Assembly (NCBI RefSeq): GCF_023156245.1
Contig: NZ_JAKZAH010000010.1
Location: 1 to 64,000, forward strand
Length of the DNA: 64,000 bases
Direction of reading: 5' to 3'
DNA from: Marinobacter bryozoorum
GTDB taxonomy: Bacteria > Pseudomonadota > Gammaproteobacteria > Pseudomonadales > Oleiphilaceae
Numbering within the stretch: position 1 is the stretch's first letter; every line of letters starts with the position of its first letter. A program made the translations under genes and the position numbers. The notes beneath the pieces were generated by a model that was given only the letters and a program-made list of their open reading frames with translations, ran no database searches and was not told the DNA's origin. Positions 36,348-46,420 of this stretch are shown here, piece by piece.

Positions 36348-37237
36348 TCCTCTTCCTTCATGTATCGTTTGATAATGGCCGAGAAGTCCAGGTGCCCATT
36401 ACCGGCAAAACTCATGGACTGATATAGCTGCTGGGCCAGAGCCCCCATCACCACCGGCTGACCACTGGCCTTGGCGGCCTCGGTGGCCAGGCCCAGGTCC
36501 TTGATCATCAGGTCCATGCCGAAACCGCCGGTGTAGCCACGATTGGACGGCGCTGTTTCGATTACCCCCGGGTAGGGGTTATAGGTATCGGTACTCCAGC
36601 AGCGGCCACTTGAGGTATTGATAACCCCTGCCAGCACTTCCGGGTCCATCCCCATGGAAACGCCCAGGCTCATGGCCTCTGCCGCCCCTATCATGGAGAT
36701 GCCCAGCAGCATGTTGTTGGCCATCTTGGCCACCTGGCCGTTACCGGCGGCGCCACAGTGAACAATGTTCTTGCCCATGTTTTCCAGCACCGGGCGGGCA
36801 AACGCAAACTCCTGGTCTTCGCCGCCGACCATGAAGGTCAGGGTGCCCGCCTGGGCGCCACCGGTACCGCCGGAGACCGGCGCGTCCAGCATGGGATTGC
36901 CCTGGGCGGTGGCCTGTGCGGCAACGTCCCTGGCCGTCATGGGGTCAATGGTGGAGCTGTCGATCAGGTGAACGCCTTTGGGAACATGGGCCAGCAAACC
37001 GTCATCTTCCAGGTAAACCCCTTTCACATGGCGAGCCGCCGGCAGCATGGTGATAATCAGCTCGGCGCCGCTGCGGGCCACCGTGGCAATGTCAGCCGCG
37101 GCGGTGGCGCCTTCAGAAACCGCCTTGTCGACCGATTCCTGCACCAGGTCAAATACCGTCAGCTCGTGGCCTGCCTTCAGCAGGTTGCTGGCCATGGGCC
37201 CACCCATGTTGCCCAGGCCGATGAATCCGATTTTCAT
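36344..37237 (-). CDS. mmsB: 3-hydroxyisobutyrate dehydrogenase
   Basis: A 297-aa NAD-dependent beta-hydroxyacid dehydrogenase with FIGLGNMGGPMASNL near the N-terminus, the substrate segment DAPVSGGTGGAQAGTL and a catalytic Lys in GNGQVAKMANNM. The start at 37237 has GGAGG seven bases ahead and gives the family length; the frame upstream to 37294 is not used. It makes methylmalonate semialdehyde for MmsA. Confidence 0.93.
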   Translation of the reverse strand: MKIGFIGLGNMGGPMASNLLKAGHELTVFDLVQESVDKAVSEGATAAADIATVARSGAELIITMLPAARHVKGVYLEDDGLLAHVPKGVHLIDSSTIDPMTARDVAAQATAQGNPMLDAPVSGGTGGAQAGTLTFMVGGEDQEFAFARPVLENMGKNIVHCGAAGNGQVAKMANNMLLGISMIGAAEAMSLGVSMGMDPEVLAGVINTSSGRCWSTDTYNPYPGVIETAPSNRGYTGGFGMDLMIKDLGLATEAAKASGQPVVMGALAQQLYQSMSFAGNGHLDFSAIIKRYMKEEE

Positions 37238-37323
37238 GGTAATGCCTCCGATCTTGTTGTGGCTGTTGCGAGAGCTATTGCGCTCGACCATCACGCCCTC
37301 GCCACAGCCTTTTGTTGTACAGG

Positions 37324-38097
37324 CTATTGATGCTTGAAGTCCGGCTTGCGCTTTTCCACAAAGGCGTTCATGCCTTCTTTCTGGTCATGGGTTGCGAAGA
37401 TGGCGTGGAAGATCCGCCGCTCGAAGCGCACACCTTCTGCCAGGCTGGTTTCAAACACCCGGTTGATCGCTTCCTTGGTCATCATGGTGCTGGGCAGGGA
37501 TTTTTCGGCAATGGAGTTGGCAGCCTTCAGGGTTTCCTCCAGCAGCTGGTCCGCCGGAAACACCTGGGCAACCAGGCCAGCGGTTTCCGCTTCCTTCGCA
37601 TCCATCTGACGACCAGTGAGGCACATTTCCATGGCCTTGGCCTTGCCGAGGGCCCGGGTCAGGCGCTGGGTACCGCCGATGCCCGGCAGCACACCCAGGT
37701 TGATCTCCGGCTGACCAAAGCGGGCGTTATCGCCGGCATAGATAAAGTCGCACATCAGCGCCAGCTCACAGCCGCCACCCAGGGCGTAGCCCGCAACGGC
37801 CGCGATCACCGGCTTGCGCCGCTGGCCGATACGGTCGGCCTGGGCAAAGAAGTCATCCAGGTAGATCTGGGGATATTCCAGTACTGACATCTCCTTGATG
37901 TCGGCACCGGCGGCGAAGGCTTTCTCGGAACCGGTCAGCACGATACAACCGATATCCGGGTTGCGCTCGTAATCGTCCAGCGCCAGGTTCAGCTCTTCGA
38001 TCAGCTGGCTGTTGAGCGCGTTCAGTGCCTTGGGGCGGTTCAGGGTAATGACACCAACCCGGCCCTTTACCTCGGTGAGAATCGTTTCGTAAGCCAT
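37324..38097 (-). CDS. Enoyl-CoA hydratase
   Basis: A 257-aa hydratase that closely follows the mitochondrial ECHS1 pattern. Both catalytic glutamates are present, Glu111 in GGGCELAL and Glu131 in QPEINLG. It hydrates methacrylyl-CoA and other short 2-enoyl-CoA. It lies between mmsA and mmsB, completing the valine path from isobutyryl-CoA. It stands in contrast to the crotonases at 31336, 33074 and 48607, which lack one or both glutamates. Confidence 0.92.
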   Translation of the reverse strand: MAYETILTEVKGRVGVITLNRPKALNALNSQLIEELNLALDDYERNPDIGCIVLTGSEKAFAAGADIKEMSVLEYPQIYLDDFFAQADRIGQRRKPVIAAVAGYALGGGCELALMCDFIYAGDNARFGQPEINLGVLPGIGGTQRLTRALGKAKAMEMCLTGRQMDAKEAETAGLVAQVFPADQLLEETLKAANSIAEKSLPSTMMTKEAINRVFETSLAEGVRFERRIFHAIFATHDQKEGMNAFVEKRKPDFKHQ

Positions 38098-38112
38098 GTC
38101 AGCTCTCCTCGG

Positions 38113-39618
38113 TTATCGCAGGTTGATGGTGGTGTTCACAGAACCGACCTGCTCGTCCTCATCGAACCAGCGTGAGGTCACGGTCTTGGTCTGGGTGTAG
38201 AACTGCACGACCTGCTTGCCATAGGGGCCCAGGTCGCCCAGCTTGGAGCCCCGGGAACCGGTGAAGGAGAAATAGGGCACGGGCACCGGGATGGGCACGT
38301 TGATGCCGACCTGACCTACATCGATATGCTCCTGGAAGCGATGGGCCGCAGCGCCGGAGCGGGTGAAGATGGCGGTACCGTTGCCATTGGGGTTGGCGTT
38401 GACCAGGTCAATGGCCTCATCAAGGGTTTCCGCCTCCAGCACGCACAATACCGGACCGAAGATTTCTTCCTTGTAGATGGTCATTTCGGGGCTAACGCCT
38501 GAGAAGATGGTGGGCCCGATAAAGTTGCCCTTCTCGTAGCCCCGTACGTTCGGATCACGCCCATCGAGAACCAGCTTGGCACCCTCGCTGACACCCTGCT
38601 GGACCAGGCCTGTCACCCGTTCCAGCGCCTGGGGCGTGATCAGCGGGCCTACATCGGTACCCTCTTCGGTGCCGGCGTTCACATTCAGCTTCTCGGCCCG
38701 ACGGGCCAGCTCCGGCAACCAGTTGCGGGCCTCGCCCACCAGCACCAGGGCGGTGACGGCCATGCAGCGCTGACCGGCGGCACCAAAGCAGGAGCCTACC
38801 AGCGCGTTGAGGGTCTGCTCCTTGTTGGCGTCGGGCATCACCACGGCGTGATTCTTGGCGCCCATCATGCACTGCACCCGCTTACCCGCCTGGGAAGCAC
38901 GGTTGTAGACATGGGTACCAACAGGCGTAGAGCCAACGAAGGACACGGCCTTGATATCCGGATGATCACAGACACCGTTAACCATATCCGGCCCGCCGTG
39001 GACCACGTTCAGCACACCCTTGGGAACACCCGCTTCCACGGCCAGCTCCACCAGTCGCATGGTCACCATGGGATCACGCTCTGAGGGCTTGAGTACAAAG
39101 GTGTTGCCGGTAGCAATGGCCATGGGGAACATCCACAGGGGAATCATGGCCGGGAAGTTAAAGGGGGTAATACCGGCACAGACACCAATGGGCTGGCGCA
39201 GGGTGTAGGTGTCCACGTCACCGGCCACATTGTTGGCATACTCACCCATCTGCAAGGTGCCGACACTGGCCGCATGCTCCACCACTTCCAGGCCGCGGAA
39301 CACGTCGCCTTCGGCATCCGGCAGGGTCTTGCCCTGCTCGGCGGTGAGCATCGCCGCCAGTTCTTTCATGTTCTCGCGGATCAGTTGCTGGTACTTGAGG
39401 AAGATACGGGAACGTACACCAAGGGAAGTCTTGCGCCAGGTCTTGAAAGCCTCCCGGGCGGCACTGACGGCTGCTTCCAGCTCGTCGGTTGTCGCAAAGG
39501 GAACCTTCGCCAGCACTTCCTGGGTGGCCGGGTTAGTCACGTCCCGCCACTCAGTGGTCTTCGATTCGACAAATTCCCCGTCAATCAGCAGTTTGACGGT
39601 AGGCACCTGTGTATTCAT
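38113..39618 (-). CDS. mmsA: Methylmalonate-semialdehyde dehydrogenase (CoA-acylating)
   Basis: A 501-aa aldehyde dehydrogenase with the catalytic Cys285 in GQRCMAV. The usual general-base Glu is replaced by Asn in GAKNH, the mark of CoA-acylating MMSDH. It converts methylmalonate semialdehyde to propionyl-CoA and CO2. It is the first gene of the operon, divergent from the LysR gene with a 153-bp control region. Confidence 0.95.
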   Translation of the reverse strand: MNTQVPTVKLLIDGEFVESKTTEWRDVTNPATQEVLAKVPFATTDELEAAVSAAREAFKTWRKTSLGVRSRIFLKYQQLIRENMKELAAMLTAEQGKTLPDAEGDVFRGLEVVEHAASVGTLQMGEYANNVAGDVDTYTLRQPIGVCAGITPFNFPAMIPLWMFPMAIATGNTFVLKPSERDPMVTMRLVELAVEAGVPKGVLNVVHGGPDMVNGVCDHPDIKAVSFVGSTPVGTHVYNRASQAGKRVQCMMGAKNHAVVMPDANKEQTLNALVGSCFGAAGQRCMAVTALVLVGEARNWLPELARRAEKLNVNAGTEEGTDVGPLITPQALERVTGLVQQGVSEGAKLVLDGRDPNVRGYEKGNFIGPTIFSGVSPEMTIYKEEIFGPVLCVLEAETLDEAIDLVNANPNGNGTAIFTRSGAAAHRFQEHIDVGQVGINVPIPVPVPYFSFTGSRGSKLGDLGPYGKQVVQFYTQTKTVTSRWFDEDEQVGSVNTTINLR

Positions 39619-39677
39619 GGGGATTTCTCCAATGTTGTTGTTCTCAGGACAAATGTAAAACGCTTTCCGGATAGTAG

Positions 39678-39711
39678 CAGTGCATTTTTAAGCGCTACAA
39701 TGGCGCTCAGT
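39678..39711. promoter_or_regulatory. Candidate LysR-type control site of mmsA
   Basis: An inverted repeat AGCGC-N7-GCGCT (39691-39707) is flanked by direct copies of CAGTGCA. On the mmsA strand TTGCAC and TTAAAA, 18 bp apart, could be the -35 and -10. The site lies between mmsA and the divergent LysR gene. It is a candidate by position only. Confidence 0.4.
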
Positions 39712-39771
39712 GCAACCCCGATCTGCAAATATACACAAGCCGCACACAAAATCACCAAGCCGGATATCAAA

Positions 39772-40701
39772 ATGGACTGGAACAACCTGAAGTTCTTCCT
39801 GGAACTGAGCCGCGCCGGCAAGTTGACCGCTGCCGCCAGGCGCATGGGCGTGGACCACACCACCGTGTCCCGCCGTATCCACGCCCTGGAGAAAAGCCTT
39901 GGCATGACCCTGTTTATCCGTGAGCAGACCGGCTACAGCCTCACCGAAGCGGGGCGGCAGCTACTCCCCCAGGTAGAGCAGATGGAGAGCGCCAGCGTCC
40001 GTATCGAACAGAGCCTGCCCGAAGCCGACGAGCAGCTGTCCGGCCAGGTACGCATCGGCGCCACCGAGGGCTACGGCACCATCATGCTGGGGCGGGAGCT
40101 GGGGCACCTCACCCGCCGCTACCCCCACCTACACCTGGACCTGCTCGCCATGCCCAGGGCCCTGCGCCTGTCCCGGCATGAGGCGGATATTGTGATCACC
40201 CTGGAGCGACCGGAACGCGGCCCCTTCATCGTCACCAAGCTCACCGACTATGTGCTCCGGCTCTACGCCAGCAAGGACTACCTGGAGGAGCTTGGCCCCA
40301 TCAAAACCCGCAGCCACCTCGGCAAGCACAAATTCGTCAGTTACGTCGACGACATGGTGTTCAGCCGCGAGTTGCTGTTCCTGGACGAAATCGCTAGCTC
40401 CGGCGAGGTCAATATCCGTAGCACCAGCGTCCTGGCCCAGCAGGAAGCCATCGCCACTGGTGCCGGCATCGGCATACTGCCCGCCTTTTCTGCCGATATC
40501 GACGACCGGCTACAGGTGGTCCTGCCGGACCAGGTCCGGTTTATAAGAACGTTCTGGATGCTGATGCCGGAGGAGCTTCGGCACATTGCAAGGATGCGGG
40601 TGACCTGGGATTTCCTGAGGGAAAGGGCGGAGCAAAACCGGGGGCGGTTGATGGCTACCGCCCCAACGGATGGACTCGCTCAGCGCCTGACCAACGAATA
40701 A
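39772..40701 (+). CDS. LysR family transcriptional regulator
   Basis: A 309-aa LysR protein. The winged-helix region is at about 1-60 (AARRMGVDHTTVSRRIHALE), followed by the periplasmic-binding-like effector domain. The open frame extends far upstream, but the ATG at 39772 begins the standard LysR N-terminus (MDWNNLKFFLELSRAGKLTA). It is divergent from mmsA and is the only regulator gene in the window. It probably controls the mms operon, with a valine breakdown product as effector. Confidence 0.88.
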   Translation: MDWNNLKFFLELSRAGKLTAAARRMGVDHTTVSRRIHALEKSLGMTLFIREQTGYSLTEAGRQLLPQVEQMESASVRIEQSLPEADEQLSGQVRIGATEGYGTIMLGRELGHLTRRYPHLHLDLLAMPRALRLSRHEADIVITLERPERGPFIVTKLTDYVLRLYASKDYLEELGPIKTRSHLGKHKFVSYVDDMVFSRELLFLDEIASSGEVNIRSTSVLAQQEAIATGAGIGILPAFSADIDDRLQVVLPDQVRFIRTFWMLMPEELRHIARMRVTWDFLRERAEQNRGRLMATAPTDGLAQRLTNE

Positions 40702-40728
40702 GCCGGAAACCCAAGCCCCTGGCCTTGC

Positions 40729-42060
40729 TCAGACCAGCAGCGCCAGGAACAGCAACAGAAGGGGCAAGGCAGCGGCAACAAACAAGCCATTCCAGCCAAA
40801 GGCTACCTTCAACTGGGAAACCCGCCCGAAGCGGGCCAGCAGGCTGACCGCCGGCCCCATGGGGGACAGCATCATAGCCAGGGAGAAGCCGATAATCAGC
40901 GCCACCGCGATGGGCATGATGGCCATGCCGGCGGCTTCCAGCTGGGGCAACAGGCCACCCACAATGCTCAATGAGGTGATAGGGATGACACCGATGGCCG
41001 ACAGCAAGGGCAGCAGCAACATGCCCGCCACTGCCACCAGGTAGACACCGGCCTCCCGCGCCGCAACGCCGGAGATGAGGTCATCCGGCACCAGGGTCAT
41101 CAGGGCCACGCCCAGGCAGGCGGATGAGGCAAAGATCGCCATCTCGTTGCTCATACCCGCCACGTTCTGGGTGGCCTCCCGGAACACTGCCAGCGGATCA
41201 CGCTCCTTCCAGAGCATATAGAGGATCGTCACCGACGGTACCGCGATCATCGCCGCCCGGGAAACATTGAATCCGGCGGTATACACCAGCAGGGCCATGC
41301 ATCCGAGAATCAGGGATACAACCACAATCAGGGTGCGGGAGCCCTGGGGCCAACCTTCCAGCTTTACCCGCTCCTCACTGATCTTGCGGAACCGGCCCTG
41401 TTCCAGCACCCAGCCGACGCCGATCAGCAATGCCGCTGCGGCTATGCCATAGGGCAGCAGGCCGGACCAGGAAATGTCCGGAACCTCCCGGGTAATAATG
41501 GCGACAGCCACGCTGGTGGGGGCCACCAGCGGGACCAGCGAGAACCCCCGCAGGGCGCTGATCAGCACACTGCGAATCCAGTTCAGCCGGGACTGCCCCT
41601 GGATATTGCGCTCATCAAGCGTGGCGGTGAGTGTTCCGCACAGCAGATTCATCACGCCAAAATTGAGCACCGACGCAATGCTCAGGGTGGTAACGGCGTA
41701 CTTGGGGTACAGCAGAAAGGGCGGTCCACCGAGTAGCACGTCATGGATACGGCGCAACACCTCGAACCGCCGCACAAGGCACTGCATCATCCCCAGACTA
41801 CCCAGAAAGGCACCGTAAAACCCAGCGGAGGCGGCCGCATCGAGGAGCCCCGCGCCGGTCAGCTCCCCGGTAGCCGCCAGGGCGCCGACAATGGCCAGGG
41901 TCACCAGCAGCAGGGACCGGGAGTAAACACTGATGCGGCCCATAAAGAGCGTGAAGTAGCCGATAAACAGGCAACCGGCAGCTATACTCAGGGTACGTGC
42001 GGACGTCATCAGCGCCAGCAGTTCAATGACAACGGCCAGCGACAGCAGGTAACGGCTCAT
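40729..42060 (-). CDS. Uncharacterised multi-pass membrane protein, probable permease
   Basis: A 443-aa very hydrophobic protein with about 11-12 membrane segments. I do not recognise the family with confidence. The layout, with long hydrophobic stretches and a Pro-containing helix region (LLPLLSAIGVIPITSLSIVGG), recalls the ion transporter superfamily of organic-acid carriers. I chose the ATG at 42060, although its ribosome site is weak; a start at 42126 lacks one altogether. It converges on the LysR gene, ending 27 bp from it. A link to valine or organic-acid uptake is a guess. Confidence 0.6.
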   Translation of the reverse strand: MSRYLLSLAVVIELLALMTSARTLSIAAGCLFIGYFTLFMGRISVYSRSLLLVTLAIVGALAATGELTGAGLLDAAASAGFYGAFLGSLGMMQCLVRRFEVLRRIHDVLLGGPPFLLYPKYAVTTLSIASVLNFGVMNLLCGTLTATLDERNIQGQSRLNWIRSVLISALRGFSLVPLVAPTSVAVAIITREVPDISWSGLLPYGIAAAALLIGVGWVLEQGRFRKISEERVKLEGWPQGSRTLIVVVSLILGCMALLVYTAGFNVSRAAMIAVPSVTILYMLWKERDPLAVFREATQNVAGMSNEMAIFASSACLGVALMTLVPDDLISGVAAREAGVYLVAVAGMLLLPLLSAIGVIPITSLSIVGGLLPQLEAAGMAIMPIAVALIIGFSLAMMLSPMGPAVSLLARFGRVSQLKVAFGWNGLFVAAALPLLLLFLALLV

Positions 42061-42170
42061 AGAAGGCGGACTTCCCCGGAGACCAGGTGGCGATGAGTGC
42101 GGCCCTGACAGCTTGCAATTGCCCATCGGCCGGATTAATCTTTAGCCACCCTGAAGTTTGAATAAAATTC

Positions 42171-42189
42171 AGTTTCGCTTGATGAAACT
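42171..42189. promoter_or_regulatory. Palindrome AGTTTC-N7-GAAACT ahead of the thiolase
   Basis: Perfect 6-bp arms with spacer GCTTGAT lie 126 bp upstream of the thiolase at 42316. A near copy with the same spacer apart from one base occurs ahead of the TRAP dctP gene (51099-51117), suggesting a second shared operator. Confidence 0.5.
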
Positions 42190-42315
42190 ACATCATCATT
42201 TTTGCTAAGACAAGCGCCTGGCATTTTCCGTTATCATAGGGCGGCACAAACTGGATTCCTTATTCACCGCCCGCAAGGTTAACCCCCCGGGTGGATTATC
42301 AGCACAGGAGAGAAC

Positions 42316-43521
42316 ATGAGCGCCTATATCTACGACGGCTTGAGAACCCCCTTCGGACGCCACGCCGGCGCCCTGGCCAAGGTCCGCCCGGACGACCTGC
42401 TGGCCAGCGTTATCAAGGCCGTGATCGAGCGCAACGGTTTCGAGCGCAGCGCTTACGAAGACGTGATCGCCGGCTGCACCAACCAGGCCGGCGAAGATGC
42501 CCGTAACATTGCCCGCCATGCGGGCCTGATGGCCGGCCTGCCTGTGGAAACCGGTGGCCTGACAGTTAACCGCCTGTGCGGCTCCGGCCTGGCGGCTATT
42601 ATTGATGCAGCCCGCGCCGTGCGCTGTGGTGAAGGCGATCTGTTTATCGCCGGTGGTTCTGAAAGCATGAGCCGCGCCCCCTTCGTCATGGCCAAGAGCG
42701 AAGCACCCTATTCCCGTGACTTCCGCATGTTCGACAGCACCATCGGTGCCCGCTTCCCCAACCCGCGCGTAGAAGCGGAGTTCGGCAACGACACCATGCC
42801 GCAGACCGCTGACAACATTGCCAAAGACCTGGGACTGAGCCGCGACAAGGTCGACGAATTCGCCGCCCAGAGCCAGGCTCGCTATGAAGCTGCCCGTAAA
42901 CTGGGCTTCTATGACGAGGAAATCCTCGGCATTGAAGTGCCCCAGGGCCGCAAGAAGCCGCCGGTCACCGTGGACCAGGACGAACACCCGCGCCCGCAGT
43001 CTGACCAGGCTGCCCTGTCCAACCTGCGCCCGCTGTTTGAAGGCGGCGTGGTAACCGCAGGTAACGCTTCCGGTGTCAACGACGGCGCCGCTGCGCTGAT
43101 CATCGGCTCACTGGAAGCCGGCGAGAAGGCTGGCATCAAGCCTCGCGCCCGTATCGTCTCCGCTGCCATTGCCGGCGTTGAGCCCCGGGTGATGGGTTAC
43201 GGCCCGGTTCCCGCCAGCGAGAAAGCCCTGGCCCGCGCCGGCCTGTCCATCAACGATATGGACGTGATCGAAATCAACGAAGCCTTCGCGGCCCAGGTGC
43301 TTGGCTGCACCACGAAACTGGGCATCGACCAGACTGACCCGCGCCTGAACCCCAACGGTGGCGCCATTGCCGTAGGCCACCCGCTGGGTGCTTCCGGCGC
43401 ACGGATCGCGCTGACGGCTACCCGTCAGCTGGAACGCATGGAAGGCCGCTACGCCCTGATCAGCATGTGCATCGGCGTAGGCCAGGGGATTGCCGCCGTT
43501 ATCGAGCGGTACCAGGACTGA
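42316..43521 (+). CDS. Acetyl-CoA acyltransferase, PcaF/3-oxoadipyl-CoA thiolase-like
   Basis: A 401-aa thiolase with nucleophile Cys88 in RLCGSGL and a C-terminal [11 protein letters not shown] and CIGVGQGIA. The N-terminal YDGLRTPFGR and length match the PcaF / PaaJ group, which cleaves 3-oxoadipyl-CoA to succinyl-CoA and acetyl-CoA; it can also be a general thiolase. It is followed by glutaryl-CoA dehydrogenase with a hairpin between. Codon use is strongly biased, which suggests high expression. Confidence 0.88.
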   Translation: MSAYIYDGLRTPFGRHAGALAKVRPDDLLASVIKAVIERNGFERSAYEDVIAGCTNQAGEDARNIARHAGLMAGLPVETGGLTVNRLCGSGLAAIIDAARAVRCGEGDLFIAGGSESMSRAPFVMAKSEAPYSRDFRMFDSTIGARFPNPRVEAEFGNDTMPQTADNIAKDLGLSRDKVDEFAAQSQARYEAARKLGFYDEEILGIEVPQGRKKPPVTVDQDEHPRPQSDQAALSNLRPLFEGGVVTAGNASGVNDGAAALIIGSLEAGEKAGIKPRARIVSAAIAGVEPRVMGYGPVPASEKALARAGLSINDMDVIEINEAFAAQVLGCTTKLGIDQTDPRLNPNGGAIAVGHPLGASGARIALTATRQLERMEGRYALISMCIGVGQGIAAVIERYQD

Positions 43522-43534
43522 TCCCCAACCATAA

Positions 43535-43562
43535 GGGCGGCGAGGCTCCGGCCCTGCCGCCC
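43535..43562 (+). other. Intercistronic stem-loop
   Basis: Perfect arms GGGCGGC / GCCGCCC follow the thiolase stop codon. Without a T-run it is more likely a processing or stability hairpin between the thiolase and the dehydrogenase. Confidence 0.4.
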
Positions 43563-43629
43563 ACACCAAACCCCCAACAGGGCGGCGCCGAGTGCCGACA
43601 CCGCCCGCCAGTACTTCAGGAGACACACT

Positions 43630-44799
43630 ATGGCTTCCGCTCCCTGGGACGACCTGCTTCAGTTTGACAAACAGCTTGATGAAACCGAACGCCAGGTTCG
43701 AGACAGCATTCGCAGCTTCTGTGACCAGCGCCTGATGCCCGGCATCACCGAGGCCAACCGTCACGAGAAGTTCGACCGCAGCATCTTCAACGAGATGGGT
43801 GAGCTGGGCATGCTCGGCGCAACCCTGCCGGAAGAGTACGGCGGCCCGGGCCTGAACCACGTTTGCTACGGCCTGATCGCCCGTGAAGTGGAGCGTGTGG
43901 ACTCTGCCTACCGCTCAGCCCTGAGCGTGCAGTCCTCCCTGGTCATGTACCCGATCTTTTCCTATGCACAGGAAGAGACCAAGAAGCGCATCCTGCCCAA
44001 GCTGGCTTCCGGCGAGTGGGTTGGCTGCTTCGGCCTGACCGAGCCCAACCACGGTTCCGACCCCGGCGGTATGGAAACCCGCGCCAAGAAGGTTGACGGC
44101 GGCTACCTGCTGAGCGGTTCCAAGACCTGGATCACCAACGCGCCGATTGCTGACGTCTGCGTAGTCTGGGGCAAGCTGGACGGCAAGGTCACCGGCTTCA
44201 TCATTGAGCGCGAAGGCGCCAAGGGCCTGGACACGCCGAAAATCGAAGGCAAGTTCTCCCTGCGGGCCTCTGAAACCGGCTCCATCTTTATGGACGAGGT
44301 CTTCGTACCGGATGAGAACAAGCTGGACGTGGAAGGCCTGAAAGGCCCCCTGAGCTGCCTGACCAAGGCCCGTTACGGTATCAGCTGGGGCTCCCTGGGT
44401 GCTGCCGAGTTTTGCTGGCACGCCGCCCGCACCTACACCCTCGAGCGCCAGCAGTTTGGCAAGCCCCTGGCGGCCAACCAGCTGATCCAGAAGAAGCTGG
44501 TGGACATGCAGACCGAGATCACCCTGGGCCTGCAGGCCGTGCTGCAGCTGGGTCGCATGATGGACGCTGGCGAAGCCACGCCGGATTCGGTCTCCCTGCT
44601 CAAGCGCAATAACTGTGGCAAGGCCCTGGACATTGCCCGGGTATCCCGTGACATGCACGGCGGTAACGGCATCTCCGACGAATACCACGTCATCCGCCAC
44701 GTGATGAACCTGGAGGCCGTCAACACCTACGAGGGCACCCACGACGTCCACGCCCTGATCCTGGGTCGTGGCCAGACCGGTCTGCAGGCGTTCAAGTAA
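43630..44799 (+). CDS. gcdH: Glutaryl-CoA dehydrogenase
   Basis: A 389-aa acyl-CoA dehydrogenase with the hallmarks of GcdH. Arg95 in [13 protein letters not shown] binds the distal carboxylate, Glu368 in [13 protein letters not shown] is the base, and [15 protein letters not shown] precedes it. It oxidises and decarboxylates glutaryl-CoA to crotonyl-CoA, the end of lysine and of odd or cyclic dicarboxylate breakdown. Usually a LysR gene and a CoA-transferase accompany it; neither is next to it here. Confidence 0.93.
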   Translation: MASAPWDDLLQFDKQLDETERQVRDSIRSFCDQRLMPGITEANRHEKFDRSIFNEMGELGMLGATLPEEYGGPGLNHVCYGLIAREVERVDSAYRSALSVQSSLVMYPIFSYAQEETKKRILPKLASGEWVGCFGLTEPNHGSDPGGMETRAKKVDGGYLLSGSKTWITNAPIADVCVVWGKLDGKVTGFIIEREGAKGLDTPKIEGKFSLRASETGSIFMDEVFVPDENKLDVEGLKGPLSCLTKARYGISWGSLGAAEFCWHAARTYTLERQQFGKPLAANQLIQKKLVDMQTEITLGLQAVLQLGRMMDAGEATPDSVSLLKRNNCGKALDIARVSRDMHGGNGISDEYHVIRHVMNLEAVNTYEGTHDVHALILGRGQTGLQAFK

Positions 44800-44821
44800 C
44801 ACTAGGGGCAGTTCCGATCAG

Positions 44822-44849
44822 AAAACAGGGCCTTCGGGTCCTGTTTTTT
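44822..44849 (+). terminator. Rho-independent terminator after gcdH
   Basis: An 11-bp stem AAAACAGGGCC / GGTCCTGTTTT with a TTCG loop (one G-T pair) is followed by a T-run. It ends the thiolase-gcdH unit. Confidence 0.85.
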
Positions 44850-45213
44850 CGTTTCAGGGCACCGGTAATAACGGTTTGGGCCCCAAACGAGCAATGTCCG
44901 CCTCAATCCACTAGAATAGTTCTGCCTGTTCCAATGGCCTCCGCCTGCCGGCATTACCCTTGCCGCATGTCTTTATGATCGCTTTTGATCAACCTGTTTC
45001 ACCAGGCGGACCCAATCCTACAAAAACGACCTCGGCCTGCGGGTCCAAAATACCGGACTCTCCCTCACCAGGCCCCACAGGCACACTGGGGTTACGCCTG
45101 CTCCGGCCCCTCTCAGGGCCCGGGGAATTGACACGTCAAGGGTGTTCCTCCATCATAGGTATATTCTGCTATGCGGTATATGTTTTCGCTAGAACGAACC
45201 GAGAGGTTGATTC
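44850..45213. other. Intergenic region before the two-subunit dehydrogenase
   Basis: This 364-bp gap holds no credible gene. TTGACA at 45128-45133 and AT-rich TATATT at 45160-45165 are present but 26 bp apart, too far for a standard promoter, so an activator or a different pairing would be needed. The ribosome site for the next gene is GAGAGG. Nothing else was seen. Confidence 0.4.
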
Positions 45214-46410
45214 ATGAACATGAACTACACGGCTGAAGAGCTCGCCTTCCGCGACGAAGTGCGCGCTTTTCTGGACGAAAAACTGCCGGCTGACATCGCT
45301 GCCAAGGTCAAGGGCTTCCGTCGCCTGACCAAGGAAGACCACCAGCGCTGGCAAAAGATTCTCAGCGCGCAGGGCTGGTACGCCACCCACTGGCCGGAAG
45401 AGTACGGCGGTGTGAAGTGGACCCCGGTTCAGAAGCACATCTGGGACGAAGAGTCCTGCGCCTATGGCGTACCCCGCTCCATTCCCTTCGGCGTGAACAT
45501 GGTAGCCCCGGTTATCATCAAGTTCGGTAACGAAGAACAGAAGCAGCAATACCTGCCCCGCATCCTTTCCGGTGAGGACTGGTGGTGCCAGGGTTACTCT
45601 GAGCCGGGCGCCGGTTCCGACCTGGCCTCCCTGAAGACCCGCGCAGTCCGTGACGGCGACCACTACATCGTCAACGGCCAGAAGACCTGGACCACCCTGG
45701 GCCAGCACGCCAACATGATCTTCTGCCTGGTGCGCACCAACACCGAGGTCAAGGCCCAGGAGGGTATTTCCTTCCTGCTGATCGACATGGACACCCCGGG
45801 CATCACCGTACGTCCGATCATCACCCTGGACGGCGAGCACGAAGTCAACGAAGTCTTCTTCGAAGACGTGAAAGTGCCGGTGGAGAACCTGGTCGGTGAA
45901 GAAGACAAGGGCTGGACCTACGCCAAGTACCTGCTCACCTATGAGCGTACCGGCCTGGCCGGCATCGGTCTGTCCAAGGCCGCCCTGTCCCACCTCAAGC
46001 AGCTGGCCAGCCGCCGCCTGAAGAACGGCAAGCCGCTGCTGGAAGACCCCACCTTCAGCCAGCGCATCGCAGAGGTTGAAATTGACCTGATGGCCGCTTC
46101 TATCAGTAACCTGCGCATCATCGCGGCCGTAGAAGGCGGCGGTGTTCCGGGTGCCGAGAGTTCCATGCTGAAGGTCAAGGGTACCGAGATTCGCCAGGCC
46201 ATCAATGACCTGGCCCGTCGCGCCCTTGGTCCCTACGCGATTCCGTTTGTTGAAGAAGAAATGAGCTACGACTACGACGGTGAGTTCCTGTCCGACGAGA
46301 ACGCCGCCCCGCTGTCTTCTCAGTACTTCAACAACCGCAAACTGTCGATTTTCGGCGGATCCAACGAGATCCAGAAGAATATCGTATCCAAAATGATTCT
46401 GGGACTATAA
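45214..46410 (+). CDS. Acyl-CoA dehydrogenase, large subunit (PimC-like)
   Basis: A 398-aa acyl-CoA dehydrogenase with GYSEPGAGSDLASLKT for FAD and substrate. The late Glu is missing (FGGSNEIQK), and Glu244 in LLTYERTG sits where the catalytic base lies in the large subunits of heteromeric enzymes. The small subunit follows 10 bp downstream. The pair resembles pimeloyl-CoA dehydrogenase PimC/PimD and the alpha2beta2 enzymes of steroid degradation. It probably oxidises a long dicarboxyl-CoA or other large acyl-CoA. Confidence 0.88.
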   Translation: MNMNYTAEELAFRDEVRAFLDEKLPADIAAKVKGFRRLTKEDHQRWQKILSAQGWYATHWPEEYGGVKWTPVQKHIWDEESCAYGVPRSIPFGVNMVAPVIIKFGNEEQKQQYLPRILSGEDWWCQGYSEPGAGSDLASLKTRAVRDGDHYIVNGQKTWTTLGQHANMIFCLVRTNTEVKAQEGISFLLIDMDTPGITVRPIITLDGEHEVNEVFFEDVKVPVENLVGEEDKGWTYAKYLLTYERTGLAGIGLSKAALSHLKQLASRRLKNGKPLLEDPTFSQRIAEVEIDLMAASISNLRIIAAVEGGGVPGAESSMLKVKGTEIRQAINDLARRALGPYAIPFVEEEMSYDYDGEFLSDENAAPLSSQYFNNRKLSIFGGSNEIQKNIVSKMILGL

Positions 46411-46420
46411 GGAGGCGACC

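Noticed and set aside
45128..45165. Sigma-70 promoter ahead of the two-subunit dehydrogenase
   Set aside because: TTGACA and TATATT are 26 bp apart, well beyond the usual 16-18 bp.
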